From the NCBI RefSeq assembly GCF_003663825.1, contig NZ_RCCC01000001.1, positions 4,100,501 through 4,164,500 of the forward strand: a stretch of DNA of 64,000 bases, written 5' to 3'. Numbering within the stretch: the stretch's first letter is position 1; each line of letters opens with the position of its first letter. The translations under genes and the position numbers were made by a program. The stretch comes from Acidovorax sp. 106 (GTDB lineage Bacteria > Pseudomonadota > Gammaproteobacteria > Burkholderiales > Burkholderiaceae_C). Of the stretch, positions 1-8,745 are shown piece after piece. The notes under the pieces are model-generated. The model was not told where the DNA came from. It worked only from the letters and a program-made list of their open reading frames with translations, and did no database searches.

Positions 1-1566
1 GTGAACCTGGTGCCCCTGGCCACCATGCTGATGGCCAGCGCAACGCTGTGGCTGCTGTTTACGGCGGCAGGCGCGCGCAGCGTGGTCTACGCCTTGATTT
101 TGGGGTGCTGCCTGTTGGTGCTGGTGCTGGCGGCCCTGCGCCAGGCCATCGTGGTGAGCTTGCTCGAACGTTTGCGCATGGCCGAGGCGGCCATTTTGCG
201 CAACGAAGAGCAGCTCTATCACGTAGCCCACTTCGACACACTGACGGGCTTGCCCAACCGCCGTTACTTTGAAGACGCGCTCGATCAGGCCGTGCAACTG
301 GCGGTGCAGCAGGGCCCCCAGAGCGGGCAGTGCGTGGCGGTGCTGCTGCTGGACCTGGACCATTTCAACAACGTCAACGAAACCTTTGGTCACCGCACGG
401 GCGACAAGCTGCTGGTGGAGGCGGCCAAGCGCATTGCCGATCACCTGCAGGGGCGGGGCTTTCTGGCGCGGCTGGGCGAGGACGAGTTCATGGTCATGCT
501 CGCGCGCTCGCACACCCGCAACGAGGTCGCGCAGCTGGCCGCTTCGCTGGTCGAGAGCTTCATGCAGCCCTGGCAGCTGCCGGGCGTGGGCGCGCAGTTT
601 GTGGGGGCCAGCATTGGCATCAGCCTGTTCCCTGACGATGCACCTGATGCGGCAACCCTGGTGCGCAACGCACACACGGCTTTGAATGCCATCAAAGATG
701 CAGGGCGCGGTACTTACCGCTTTTACATCGACGAGTTCACCCGACAGGCACAGGGCCGCCAGGCGTTGCGTCGCCGTTTGCACCAGGCGCTGCAGGCTGG
801 TGAGCTGAGCCTCGAGTACCAGCCGCAGGTAGGCAGGCGCCAGCAACTGGTGGGGGTGGAGGCGCTGATGCGTTGGCGCCTGGACGGGCGCATGGTGCCG
901 CCCGATGAGTTCATCCCCATTGCCGAGGCCAGTGGCCTCATCGTGCCGCTGGGGCGCTGGGTGTTTGAGACCGCCTGCCGCCAGGCCGCTGTGTGGGACG
1001 CTGCGGGCTTCGTGGTGCCAGTGATATCGGTGAACATCTCCACCATCCAGCTGCGCGAGCCGCAGTTTGCCCAGTCGCTGCTGGCCTTGGTGCATGAGGC
1101 CGGGCGCGCACCCGCTGATTTCGTGCTGGAGATCACCGAGTCAGAACTGTTGGACGAATCCCTGTATGCCGCCGCCGTGGATTTGCGGCACATGGGGTTT
1201 GCTTTGTCGATTGACGACTTTGGCACCGGCCATTCATCGCTCATCAAGCTCAAGCGCTTGCCCGTGGGGGAGCTGAAGATCGACAAGGCGTTTGTCAGCG
1301 ACATCTGTGAAGACGCCAACGACCGCGAAATTTGTGCCACGGTGCACGCCCTGGCCCGCACCCTGCAACTGGAGGTCGTGGCCGAGGGCGTGGAGACGCA
1401 GGCGCAGTTTGACCTACTGGTGGGCATGGGCTGCCACCGGTTTCAGGGGTGGTTGTTTGCCAAAGCCTTGCCGCCCGAGGCGTTGCAGGCGCAGTGGTTG
1501 CAACGTGCCGGAGCCCAGCAGCCCCCACGGGGGGATGAGCACGATGCGATAGATGCCTGTATTTGA
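1..1566 (+). CDS. GGDEF-EAL c-di-GMP signalling protein, probably 5' truncated by window
   Basis: The frame is open from the first base (GTG), so the true start may lie upstream. Residues 1-50 form about two hydrophobic helices, a probable remnant of a membrane sensor. A GGDEF domain follows at about 78-242; its signature is GEDEF (159-163), a degenerate form. The EAL domain (about 260-510) looks intact: EAL at 287-289, a DDFGTG motif at 405-410, and the downstream KIDK, AEGVE and FQGW motifs with the catalytic acidic residues and lysine. From family knowledge, an intact EAL domain hydrolyses c-di-GMP, while a GEDEF site may be weak or only regulatory. I infer a net phosphodiesterase at the inner membrane. 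It converges on the next gene, with a short repeat between them. Confidence 0.9.
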   Translation: MNLVPLATMLMASATLWLLFTAAGARSVVYALILGCCLLVLVLAALRQAIVVSLLERLRMAEAAILRNEEQLYHVAHFDTLTGLPNRRYFEDALDQAVQLAVQQGPQSGQCVAVLLLDLDHFNNVNETFGHRTGDKLLVEAAKRIADHLQGRGFLARLGEDEFMVMLARSHTRNEVAQLAASLVESFMQPWQLPGVGAQFVGASIGISLFPDDAPDAATLVRNAHTALNAIKDAGRGTYRFYIDEFTRQAQGRQALRRRLHQALQAGELSLEYQPQVGRRQQLVGVEALMRWRLDGRMVPPDEFIPIAEASGLIVPLGRWVFETACRQAAVWDAAGFVVPVISVNISTIQLREPQFAQSLLALVHEAGRAPADFVLEITESELLDESLYAAAVDLRHMGFALSIDDFGTGHSSLIKLKRLPVGELKIDKAFVSDICEDANDREICATVHALARTLQLEVVAEGVETQAQFDLLVGMGCHRFQGWLFAKALPPEALQAQWLQRAGAQQPPRGDEHDAIDACI

Positions 1567-1575
1567 AGGTTTTGA

Positions 1576-1631
1576 TCAAAATTGCCCCTGGCGCTTGCAG
1601 GTAAAGCGCTAGCAGCTATTGTTTTGATAGC
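1576..1631 (+). repeat. Two-hairpin interspersed repeat, copy A
   Basis: This block between convergent genes starts TCAAAAT, carries GCGCTT...AAAGCGC as one hairpin, and AGCTATT...ATAGC as a second. The same layout recurs at 14604, 25848, 45341, 53445 and 58657, in both orientations. It may also help terminate both flanking genes. Confidence 0.7.
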
Positions 1632-1665
1632 GTTTGCATGGCGGTTTCTGCGCCCGCCTATCGGC

Positions 1666-2949
1666 TCAGGTCCGGCCCACCACCTGCTGCCTGCCACGTG
1701 ACTTGGCCTCGTACACCAGCGCATCGGCGCGTGCCAGCAGGGCGCTGGTGCTTTCCCCAGCCCGGTAGGCCGTGACACCGAAGCTGGCGCTGATGGTCAG
1801 CGGCGGCACGCTGCCCCCGGCAGGGCGTGCCACGCGTGCCGACTCCAGGGGCTGCTCGGGCAGGCTGCGGCACAGGCGTTGCGCGGTGGCCATGGCGGCG
1901 TCCAGCTCGGTCTCGGGCAGCACCACCACAAACTCTTCGCCACCATAGCGGGCCACCCAGTCCACCCCATGGCGCAGGCTGGCGCTGACATGGCTGGCAG
2001 CATTGCGCAGCACCTCGTCGCCTAGGGCATGGCCATGGGTGTCGTTGAACTGCTTGAAGCGGTCGATGTCCATGAAGATCACCGACAAAGCCCGGCCATA
2101 GCGCTGGGCACGGTCGATTTCTGCGGGCAGCCTGTCTTGCAGCGCGCGCCGGTTGAAGGTGCCTGTGAGCCCATCGGTGACAGACAGGTGGCGAATCTCT
2201 TCCAGCAGCCGCTCCAGCTGCTCGGTGCGCTCGGCCACCAGGTCATCAAGGTTGTGGATGTGCTCTTGCAGCGCTGTCTGTAGCTTGATGACGCCAGCCT
2301 CGAGCTGATCGATTTCATCGCTGTGCGCCTGGGGTGGGCGGTTCAGCCGCAGCGGAGTGGTCAGGTGGCGGGGGCAAACGTCGCTGGCAAATTCGGCCAC
2401 GGTAGACAGCGGTTTTTGCAGCAGTTGTTTGAGCATGAAGGCAATCAGTGCGCAAATGCCCGCGGTGAGCAGGCTGTAGCCCAGCAAAATGCGCAGCCCC
2501 TCGGTACGCAGCCCTTGCCACAGGTAATCAGGGTTGCCGGTAAGCTCCAACACCCCGAGCGCTGACGCACCCTGGACAGGTTGGGGCGACGGGATGGCAA
2601 TCTGCCGCGACACCCCCTGGGCGAGCAGGGCGGGGTTGCCTGCCTCGAAGCGCTGGCCACCCGCTGCTTGCAGGCGTGCGTAGCCAATCTCTGGCTTCTG
2701 GGTAATGCGCTGCAGTTGCGCGGCAATGGCCTGGGTTTCTATGTCCCACAGCGCCACAGCCAGCAGCGGCACGCTGGTGTTGGCCACATCGTTGATCGCC
2801 ATTTCAAACTGCTTTTGGTGCTGGGCGCGCAGCAGCCAGCTTTGCACGCTAAACACCAGCAACATGCACAGCACCGCCAGCACGATGGTGCGGCGGATGA
2901 GCACACTGGCAATGGAGCGGAACGGGCGCTGGGGCATATGGGGCATCAA
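1666..2949 (-). CDS. Membrane-anchored diguanylate cyclase with periplasmic sensor
   Basis: 427 residues. A transmembrane helix near residues 16-38 and another near 157-180 flank a periplasmic sensor of about 120 residues. A HAMP-like or coiled stretch leads into a C-terminal GGDEF domain with an intact GGEEF signature and the usual DGLTG-FNRR and DIDRFKQ motifs. The product inhibition site is usually RxxD four residues before the signature arginine; here it reads HGVD, so feedback by c-di-GMP may be weak. The start overlaps the stop of the upstream binding-protein gene by 4 bp, so the two are co-translated. This suggests that the cyclase senses the ligand-loaded binding protein in the periplasm (inference). 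Confidence 0.9.
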   Translation of the reverse strand: MMPHMPQRPFRSIASVLIRRTIVLAVLCMLLVFSVQSWLLRAQHQKQFEMAINDVANTSVPLLAVALWDIETQAIAAQLQRITQKPEIGYARLQAAGGQRFEAGNPALLAQGVSRQIAIPSPQPVQGASALGVLELTGNPDYLWQGLRTEGLRILLGYSLLTAGICALIAFMLKQLLQKPLSTVAEFASDVCPRHLTTPLRLNRPPQAHSDEIDQLEAGVIKLQTALQEHIHNLDDLVAERTEQLERLLEEIRHLSVTDGLTGTFNRRALQDRLPAEIDRAQRYGRALSVIFMDIDRFKQFNDTHGHALGDEVLRNAASHVSASLRHGVDWVARYGGEEFVVVLPETELDAAMATAQRLCRSLPEQPLESARVARPAGGSVPPLTISASFGVTAYRAGESTSALLARADALVYEAKSRGRQQVVGRT

Positions 2950-4052
2950 AGCAGCTGGGCAAAGCCGAACTGGTAGCGTTGAACGGTGGGGTTGAGCACC
3001 TTGCTGTAGGGGCGCACGTCCAGCCGATCAAACCCCTGGCCAAAGCGCTGCTGGTAGCGGCGCGCCATGGCCGGGGTGAACAGCGTGAACATGGGGCGCT
3101 CCAACTCCAGCCCCTCGCTCGCAAAGTCGCGGCCATGGTGGTAGTCGTACAGCATCACCAGCGCCCAGGCGCCTGCGATGAAATGGCCACCCGCCAGCGC
3201 CGCCAGTTGGCCGCTGTGCAGGCTTTGTAGCGCTTGCAGTGAGGTGTTGACCGAGCTGAACCAGACGGTGCTGCCCGGCTGGCCAGCGCCAGCGGCGGCG
3301 AGTGCATCCATGGCGCCAAAGGCCATCAGGTCGCTGCCGGTCCACACCAGCCGGGCCTGGGGGTGGCGATGCAGCAGCCAGCCCATTTGCTCTTGCGCCT
3401 TGGCGCGTGACCAGCCCGCGTACACAGTTTGCTGCAGCACCACATCGGGGGCTTGCCGCACAGCGCGCTGCATGCCCTCGTTGCGCTGGATGGATGAGTT
3501 GGTGGATCGGTCTCCGGCAATGGCCAGCAGGTGCAGCTTGCCGTCAGGCCCGTGGGCGCGCATGGCGCGGCCCTTGGCAATCAACGCTTGGGCGGTGAGG
3601 TAGCCTGCGTCTTGCGCGCGGGGCTCGAGCGAGCCGATCCAGTCCTTGAACTGCTCCCGTGGGCCTCCGTATTGCACGCGCTCTGGGGTGGTGAGCGTGC
3701 TGAACGCCATGAAGCTGCGAATGCCCGTCCCGTCAAAAATGCGCAGCAGCTCTGGGCCCGTGCCGTAGTCGTTGGTCAGGATCACATAGTCCGGCCGCTG
3801 CGCGGCGGGGCGTGCGGCGATGGCTTTGGCGATGGTGAACGTGCTCAGGTGCTGGCGCTCGGCAAACTGTTCTTCCAGTCGGATGCCCAGGCTGCGCGAT
3901 GCGGCGTGCATGGATTCACTCACCGTGCGCCAGAAAGGCTCGTCTTTCTTGCCCGGATTGATGAACGCAATCGTTTGCGCTTGCGCCCACAGCGGCATGC
4001 AGCACATGCAGCACAGCAGCCATCGACGCAGAAAAAAACAAGCCAATCTCAA
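2946..4052 (-). CDS. Periplasmic substrate-binding protein (sugar-binding type 1 fold)
   Basis: 368 residues. A signal peptide with a Cys-rich hydrophobic core ends near AQAQ at about residue 26. The mature start, AFINPGKKDEPFW, and the overall pattern fit the Peripla_BP_4/LuxP-like family of two-lobed ligand-binding proteins. No ABC permease or ATPase gene is nearby; the only partner is the diguanylate cyclase gene, which overlaps its stop codon by 4 bp. I infer a sensory role, presenting a ligand to the cyclase, rather than a transport role. The ligand cannot be read from the sequence. Confidence 0.8.
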   Translation of the reverse strand: MRLACFFLRRWLLCCMCCMPLWAQAQTIAFINPGKKDEPFWRTVSESMHAASRSLGIRLEEQFAERQHLSTFTIAKAIAARPAAQRPDYVILTNDYGTGPELLRIFDGTGIRSFMAFSTLTTPERVQYGGPREQFKDWIGSLEPRAQDAGYLTAQALIAKGRAMRAHGPDGKLHLLAIAGDRSTNSSIQRNEGMQRAVRQAPDVVLQQTVYAGWSRAKAQEQMGWLLHRHPQARLVWTGSDLMAFGAMDALAAAGAGQPGSTVWFSSVNTSLQALQSLHSGQLAALAGGHFIAGAWALVMLYDYHHGRDFASEGLELERPMFTLFTPAMARRYQQRFGQGFDRLDVRPYSKVLNPTVQRYQFGFAQLL

Positions 4053-4247
4053 GTCCCAGAAGGGCTACCAGGACGCCTTTGCAGCCGTTGACGGGCCAAA
4101 GCACCTTGGGTCGCCCTGAAAACTACACGCTAAAAAGCCAAAGTGCCTAGAGCGTGTCATACCGAATTTACATTAATGCACAAATGTCTCGGCTTGGGTC
4201 AGCCGTTGGGCAGACTTGAAGATTGTTTGCAATCCTGCAGTGGGCGC

Positions 4248-4299
4248 AAAAAACCCCGGTTTCCTGGGCACGCATGGTGCGTATCCAAGGAAGCCGGGG
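4248..4299 (-). terminator. Intrinsic terminator of azoR
   Basis: Arms CCCCGGTTTCCT (4254-4265) and AGGAAGCCGGGG (4288-4299) form a 12-bp stem with one wobble pair. On the minus strand the stem is followed by six Ts. The 22-nt loop can fold further. It sits about 50 bp after the azoR stop. Confidence 0.85.
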
Positions 4300-4348
4300 C
4301 TTCAGAGCGCCGTGCGCAGGGGGGGCACTGCGCGCAGTCTCGGGCCGA

Positions 4349-4963
4349 TCAGGCGGCGGTGTGCGTGCTGATCTGCTGGGCCGCAGCGGCCAACGCCTGG
4401 GCCTTGGCGTCAGGGCCCATAGAGACGCCTTCAGCACGCACAAAGCGTACATCGGTTACGCCAAAGAAACCCATCACGGTTTGCAGGTAGCTTTCCTGGT
4501 GTTCCATGGCACGGCCACCTTCGCTGGTGGAATACACACCGCCACGGGCCGAGGCAATGATCACGGTCTTGCCCTTGGCCAGGCCTTCGGGGCCGTTGGC
4601 GCCGTACTTGAAGGTGCGGCCGGGCTGGGCGAGGCGGTCGATCCAGGCCTTGAGTTGGGTGGGGATGCCGAAGTTGTAGAACGGGGCGCCAATCACCACC
4701 ACGTCTGCCGCCAGGAACTGGCTCACCAGTTGTTCGGACACGGCGTTTTCGCGCAATTGGGCTTCGCTCAGGCCATCGGTCTGGCCGGTGCGGGGGGCCA
4801 TGGCGTCCATGGTGAAGTGGTTGGGGGCGCTGGCCACCAGGTCCAGGTAGCTCACCTGGGTGCCGGGGTGGTTGGCCTTCCAAGCATCCACCACCTGGGC
4901 TGTGAGTTGGCGAGAAACCGAGGCGGCGCCGGCGATAGACGAGTCGATGTGAAGCAATTGCAT
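4349..4963 (-). CDS. azoR: FMN-dependent NADH-azoreductase
   Basis: 204 residues with a flavodoxin-like fold. The N-terminal MQLLHIDSS and the FMN/active-site segment [17 protein letters not shown] are typical of AzoR. The family reduces azo compounds and quinones with NADH and protects against thiol and quinone stress in the cytoplasm. The start at 4963 was chosen because it matches the family N-terminus and has GGAAA about 6 bases upstream; the frame is open further upstream to 5170, but that extension has no family character. It is divergent from a LysR regulator, with a perfect palindrome between them. Confidence 0.93.
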   Translation of the reverse strand: MQLLHIDSSIAGAASVSRQLTAQVVDAWKANHPGTQVSYLDLVASAPNHFTMDAMAPRTGQTDGLSEAQLRENAVSEQLVSQFLAADVVVIGAPFYNFGIPTQLKAWIDRLAQPGRTFKYGANGPEGLAKGKTVIIASARGGVYSTSEGGRAMEHQESYLQTVMGFFGVTDVRFVRAEGVSMGPDAKAQALAAAAQQISTHTAA

Positions 4964-5065
4964 GGTGTTTTCCGTGATGTCGATGGTGGATGCCGCCAGA
5001 CTTTGCGGCCATGGGTGAATTGTGATGGGGCTCACAAAGATTGATAAGCTGCCGCAAATGCGATA

Positions 5066-5089
5066 GATTGTTCTAAAAATGGAACAATC
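5066..5089. promoter_or_regulatory. Perfect palindrome, probable LysR operator
   Basis: GATTGTTC (5066-5073) and GAACAATC (5082-5089) are exact inverted repeats separated by 8 bp. The site lies about 100 bp from each of the divergent starts of azoR and the LysR-type gene. This is the expected place for autoregulation and control of azoR. Confidence 0.65.
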
Positions 5090-5190
5090 GGAGTGAATGC
5101 ATTGGGGCTGTGCCCGTGACTTTGCAAGCCGCAATACATGCTCCCTGCGCTTGATTTCTGCGCTTCTCAACCCTTGTGGACGGCTGGCCC

Positions 5191-6138
5191 ATGCAAGACT
5201 TGAACGACATGCTGTACTTTGCCGAGGTGGTCGAGCGCGGTGGCTTTGCGGCCGCCGGGCGGGCCCTGGGCATCCCCAAGTCGCGCCTTTCGCGCCGGGT
5301 GTCTGATCTGGAAGCCCACCTGGGCGTGCGCCTGCTGCAGCGCACCACGCGCAAGCTCTCGCTGACCGAGGTGGGTGAGGCCTATTTGCGGCACTGCCAG
5401 GCCATGCGCGAATCGGCCCAGGCTGCAGCTGACACCGTGGCCCAGGTGCAAACCGAACCGCGTGGCACGGTGCGCGTGAGCTGCCCCGTCACGCTGGCCC
5501 AAACCGTGTTGGCCGAGCTGATGCCCGCGTTCTTGGCGCAGCACCCGCTGGTGCGGGTGGAGATGCAGGTGAGCAACCGGGCGGTGAATGTGGTGGAGGA
5601 GGGGATCGACGTGGCGTTGCGGGTGCGGCCTTCGCTGGAGGACAGTGCCAGCATGGTCGTCAAACGGCTGGACCGGGCTACGCAGGTGCTGGTGGCCAGC
5701 CCGGATTTGCTGATCCGCCAAGGCACCCCTCAAACCCTGGAGGACCTCGCCCGCATTGACAGCATTGCCATGTCCGCCCCCGACGGGCGCGCCACCTGGA
5801 GCCTGATTGGCCCCGGCGGGGTGCACCAGGTGGTGCACTACACACCGCGCTATGTGGCCGACGATTTGCTCACGCTCAAGTTTGCTGCGCTGGCAGGCAC
5901 GGGCATTTGCTGGCTGCCCGACTACATGTGCCAGGAGGAAATGCGCGAGCGCCGCCTGGTGCGCGTGCTGCCCGATTGGGCGCCACCGCCGGCCATCGTG
6001 CACGCGGTGTTTGCCTCGCGCAGAGGCTTATCGCCTGCCGTGCGGCGCTTTCTGGACTACCTGGGCGAGACCATGCCAGGGCGCAACAGCCTGACCACCC
6101 GCGCCGATTTGCAGGGGCTGGAGGGCGCTGGCATTTGA
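5191..6138 (+). CDS. LysR-family transcriptional regulator
   Basis: 315 residues. The N-terminal winged helix-turn-helix (about 1-60) starts [19 protein letters not shown] and includes [17 protein letters not shown], classic for LysR regulators. The C-terminal part is the periplasmic-binding-like effector domain. An in-frame GTG at 5176 is an alternative start, but the ATG at 5191 fits the family better. It is transcribed divergently from azoR, so it probably controls azoR in response to a quinone, azo dye or other electrophile; the effector is an inference. Confidence 0.92.
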   Translation: MQDLNDMLYFAEVVERGGFAAAGRALGIPKSRLSRRVSDLEAHLGVRLLQRTTRKLSLTEVGEAYLRHCQAMRESAQAAADTVAQVQTEPRGTVRVSCPVTLAQTVLAELMPAFLAQHPLVRVEMQVSNRAVNVVEEGIDVALRVRPSLEDSASMVVKRLDRATQVLVASPDLLIRQGTPQTLEDLARIDSIAMSAPDGRATWSLIGPGGVHQVVHYTPRYVADDLLTLKFAALAGTGICWLPDYMCQEEMRERRLVRVLPDWAPPPAIVHAVFASRRGLSPAVRRFLDYLGETMPGRNSLTTRADLQGLEGAGI

Positions 6139-6277
6139 ATGGTGGACTGCACCCGCCGGGTGATTTGGGCCATGTCAAGCGAATGATTGCCAGCCTTGTT
6201 CTGGGTCTGATTGCGTGGCGTGGGGCTGTTTTGGCGGCACAATGCAACCAATTGAAACCGTATCGAAGGGCGTCTCC

Positions 6278-7177
6278 ATGTCCGCTTCGGTGTCTGCGCG
6301 CCAACCTGCCGTGACCTCTCATTTGATCGACCAAGACATCCAGAAGGCCCGGGCGCATCCCAGCGTGCGGGCGATTGTGATTCCTCCCTGCCCCGAGTCA
6401 CTGGTGCGCCTGCAAGAGATCATTGCGGCGTCCGAGCTGGATTCGGCCGCTATGGAGCAGTTGGCGTCTTCGGACGTCGCCATGGCTGCCGCCTTGATCC
6501 GCACCGCCAACAGCCCCCTTTATGCGCTGGCGCAACCCGTGCAAACCGTGGGCATGGCCCTGACGGTGTTGGGCCTGCAACCCTCGGTAGAGCTGTTATC
6601 TGCCTTCATCACCCGCAACGCACTGCATGTGCGCACGCCGCTGCTGGAGCATTTTTGGGAAAGCTCGCAGCGCAAGGCCATTGCCTGCGAGCACATTGGC
6701 CGCCAGCTCTACAGCTTTGATCCAGGGCTGGGCTACAGCTTTGGGCTGTTTTGCCATGTGGGTATGCCTGTGCTGGTGAAGGCTGTGCGAGGCTACGCCG
6801 GCACCGTGACCGAAGCTCTGGCCCGCAAAGACCGCACCTTCACCCAGACAGAGAACGCCTCCCACCGCACCGATCATGCGGTGATGGGCGCCATCGTGGC
6901 GCGCACCTGGCACCTGCCGCCCGAGGTGGCGCAGGCCATTTGGTTGCACCACGACTTTGCCTGCCTGAACGATGAGCGGTTTGACGCCACCGTGCGGCAC
7001 TTGGTCGCCCTCGGCTTGCTGGCCGAGTTCTTGGTCAACCACCACGAAAACCTCTCGCCCACGCGCGAGTGGCAGCAACATGGCCAAGCCTGCATGGAGC
7101 ACCTGCACGTCACGCAGGACGAGTTGGACCACTGGATTGACGAGCTGTACGCCGCCTTTGAAGGCGTGATGCAGTAG
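6278..7177 (+). CDS. HDOD-domain signalling protein
   Basis: 299 residues. The body from about residue 38 shows the HDOD pattern: PPCPESLVRLQEII, then LIRTANSPLYAL and a helical core with scattered His residues (HVGMP, HRTDHAVMG, WLHHDF) but not the HD-GYP active site. HDOD proteins act as non-catalytic scaffolds in signal transduction, often in c-di-GMP or stress pathways. Upstream in-frame ATGs lie at 6215 and 6242. I chose 6278 because AAGGG lies 8 bases before it and a CACAAT hexamer at 6238-6243 would place transcription start after 6242. A strong terminator follows. Confidence 0.85.
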   Translation: MSASVSARQPAVTSHLIDQDIQKARAHPSVRAIVIPPCPESLVRLQEIIAASELDSAAMEQLASSDVAMAAALIRTANSPLYALAQPVQTVGMALTVLGLQPSVELLSAFITRNALHVRTPLLEHFWESSQRKAIACEHIGRQLYSFDPGLGYSFGLFCHVGMPVLVKAVRGYAGTVTEALARKDRTFTQTENASHRTDHAVMGAIVARTWHLPPEVAQAIWLHHDFACLNDERFDATVRHLVALGLLAEFLVNHHENLSPTREWQQHGQACMEHLHVTQDELDHWIDELYAAFEGVMQ

Positions 7178-7230
7178 CCGCTTCGCCCCCCTTGCTTGGC
7201 AGGCATGGACGGCGCGTTCGCCAAAGCAAG

Positions 7231-7260
7231 CGGCCTGCGTTGTGTAACGCAGGCCGTTTC
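7231..7260. terminator. Bidirectional terminator between HDOD gene and argA
   Basis: An exact 11-bp stem, CGGCCTGCGTT (7231-7241) and AACGCAGGCCG (7246-7256), has a GTGT loop. It is followed by TTTC on the plus strand and by a moderately T-rich stretch on the minus strand, and separates convergent genes. Confidence 0.8.
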
Positions 7261-7283
7261 AGTTTTGGGGTGTAGAGGGACGT

Positions 7284-8630
7284 TTACAGCTTTTTCACCA
7301 GCACCTGGCTCTTGCGGTCCCAGTTGTATTTGCGCTTGCGCGCATCGGGCAGCCAGTCAGGGTCCACGGGCTGGAAGCCGCGCTTGATGAACCAGTGCAT
7401 GGTGCGGGTGGTCAGCACAAAAATGCTTTCCAGCCCCATGGCGCGGGCGCGTTGTTCGATGCGCTTGAGCAGCTTTTCGCCATCGCCCGTGCCTTGGCTT
7501 TGGGGCGACACGGTGACCGCAGCCATTTCGGCCGTCTTGGCCTCGGGGTAGGGGTACAGCGCGGCGCAGCCAAAAATCACGCCGTCGTGGTCGATGATGG
7601 TGTAGGTAGCAATGTCGCGTTCGATCTCGGTGCGGTCGCGCTTGACGAGCGTGCCGTCCTTTTCAAACGGTTCAATCAACTGCAGGATGCCCCCCACATC
7701 GTCAATCGTGGCTTCGCGCAGTTCTTCGAGCTTTTCGTCGATGACCATGGTGCCGATGCCATCGTGCACATACACCTCCAGCAGCAGCGACCCGTCCACC
7801 GAGAACGGCAGGATGTGGCTGCGCTCCACCCCGGCTTTGCAGGCCTTGACGCAGTGCTGCAGATAAAAGCCCGTGTCTGATGGCACCTGGGCGGCAGGCA
7901 ACTGCGCCAGCAGGGCCTGGGCCGCGGCCAGCGGCAGCTCGGTGTCGATGGGGTTGTCTTCGCTCTCGGGCTCGGTCGGCTGCATGCGAATGCCAGGCAC
8001 TTCGGTCAAGAAGATCAGCTTGTCGGCCTGCAGCTCAATCGCCACGCTGGTGGCCACTTCTTCCATGCTCAGGTTGAAGGCCTCGCCGGTGGGCGAAAAG
8101 CCGAAGGGTGAAAGCAGCACCAGTGCGCCCATGTCCAGTGTGCGGGTGATGCCCGCCACATCCACCTTGCGCACCAGGCCTGAGTGCTGAAAGTCCACCC
8201 CATCCACAATGCCCACGGGCCGTGCGGTGAGGAAGTTGCCAGAAATGACGCGCACCGTAGCGCCAGCCATGGGCGTGTTGGGCAGTCCCTGGCTGAAGGC
8301 GGCTTCAATCTCATAGCGCAGTTGGCCGGCGGCCTCCTGGGCACAGTCCAGCGCCACCGAATCGGTGATGCGGATGCCGTGCGAATACTTGGCCGCATGC
8401 CCCTTGGCGGCGAGCTGCTCATTCACCTGGGGCCTGAAGCCGTGCACCAGCACGATCTTGACGCCCATGGCCTGGATCAGCGCCAAGTCTTGCGCAATGT
8501 TGTGCAGCTTGCCCGCCGCAATTGCCTCACCCGTCAGCCCGATCACAAAGGTCTGGTTGCGAAACTTGTGGATGTAAGGCGCCACAGAGCGAAACCAGGG
8601 CACAAAGGTGAAGTTGAAAACAGCGGACAT
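7284..8630 (-). CDS. argA: N-acetylglutamate synthase
   Basis: 448 residues. The N-terminal amino-acid-kinase-like domain (to about residue 290) contains the VLVHGFRPQVNEQL segment. The C-terminal GNAT acetyltransferase domain carries the acetyl-CoA loop QSQGTGDGEKLL. It makes N-acetylglutamate from glutamate and acetyl-CoA, the first step of arginine synthesis; in this classical form the kinase-like domain serves arginine feedback inhibition. The start MSAVFNFTFVPWF at 8630 is the family N-terminus; the longer open frame to 8834 was rejected. No other arginine gene is adjacent. Confidence 0.95.
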   Translation of the reverse strand: MSAVFNFTFVPWFRSVAPYIHKFRNQTFVIGLTGEAIAAGKLHNIAQDLALIQAMGVKIVLVHGFRPQVNEQLAAKGHAAKYSHGIRITDSVALDCAQEAAGQLRYEIEAAFSQGLPNTPMAGATVRVISGNFLTARPVGIVDGVDFQHSGLVRKVDVAGITRTLDMGALVLLSPFGFSPTGEAFNLSMEEVATSVAIELQADKLIFLTEVPGIRMQPTEPESEDNPIDTELPLAAAQALLAQLPAAQVPSDTGFYLQHCVKACKAGVERSHILPFSVDGSLLLEVYVHDGIGTMVIDEKLEELREATIDDVGGILQLIEPFEKDGTLVKRDRTEIERDIATYTIIDHDGVIFGCAALYPYPEAKTAEMAAVTVSPQSQGTGDGEKLLKRIEQRARAMGLESIFVLTTRTMHWFIKRGFQPVDPDWLPDARKRKYNWDRKSQVLVKKL

Positions 8631-8745
8631 GGCAGTGGGACGGGGCCTCAGGGTGGGAGCATGGCAGACGGCGAAAGGCGACCGCTCTGGGTCGCCAAGT
8701 CGCGCATCATAAGCATGCAAAGCAAGTTTGTGCGTGACAAAGCGC

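Noticed and set aside
4221..4234. GATTG-TTTG-CAATC dyad upstream of the periplasmic binding protein gene
   Set aside because: Short arms; resemblance to the azoR palindrome is limited to GATTG and may be chance.
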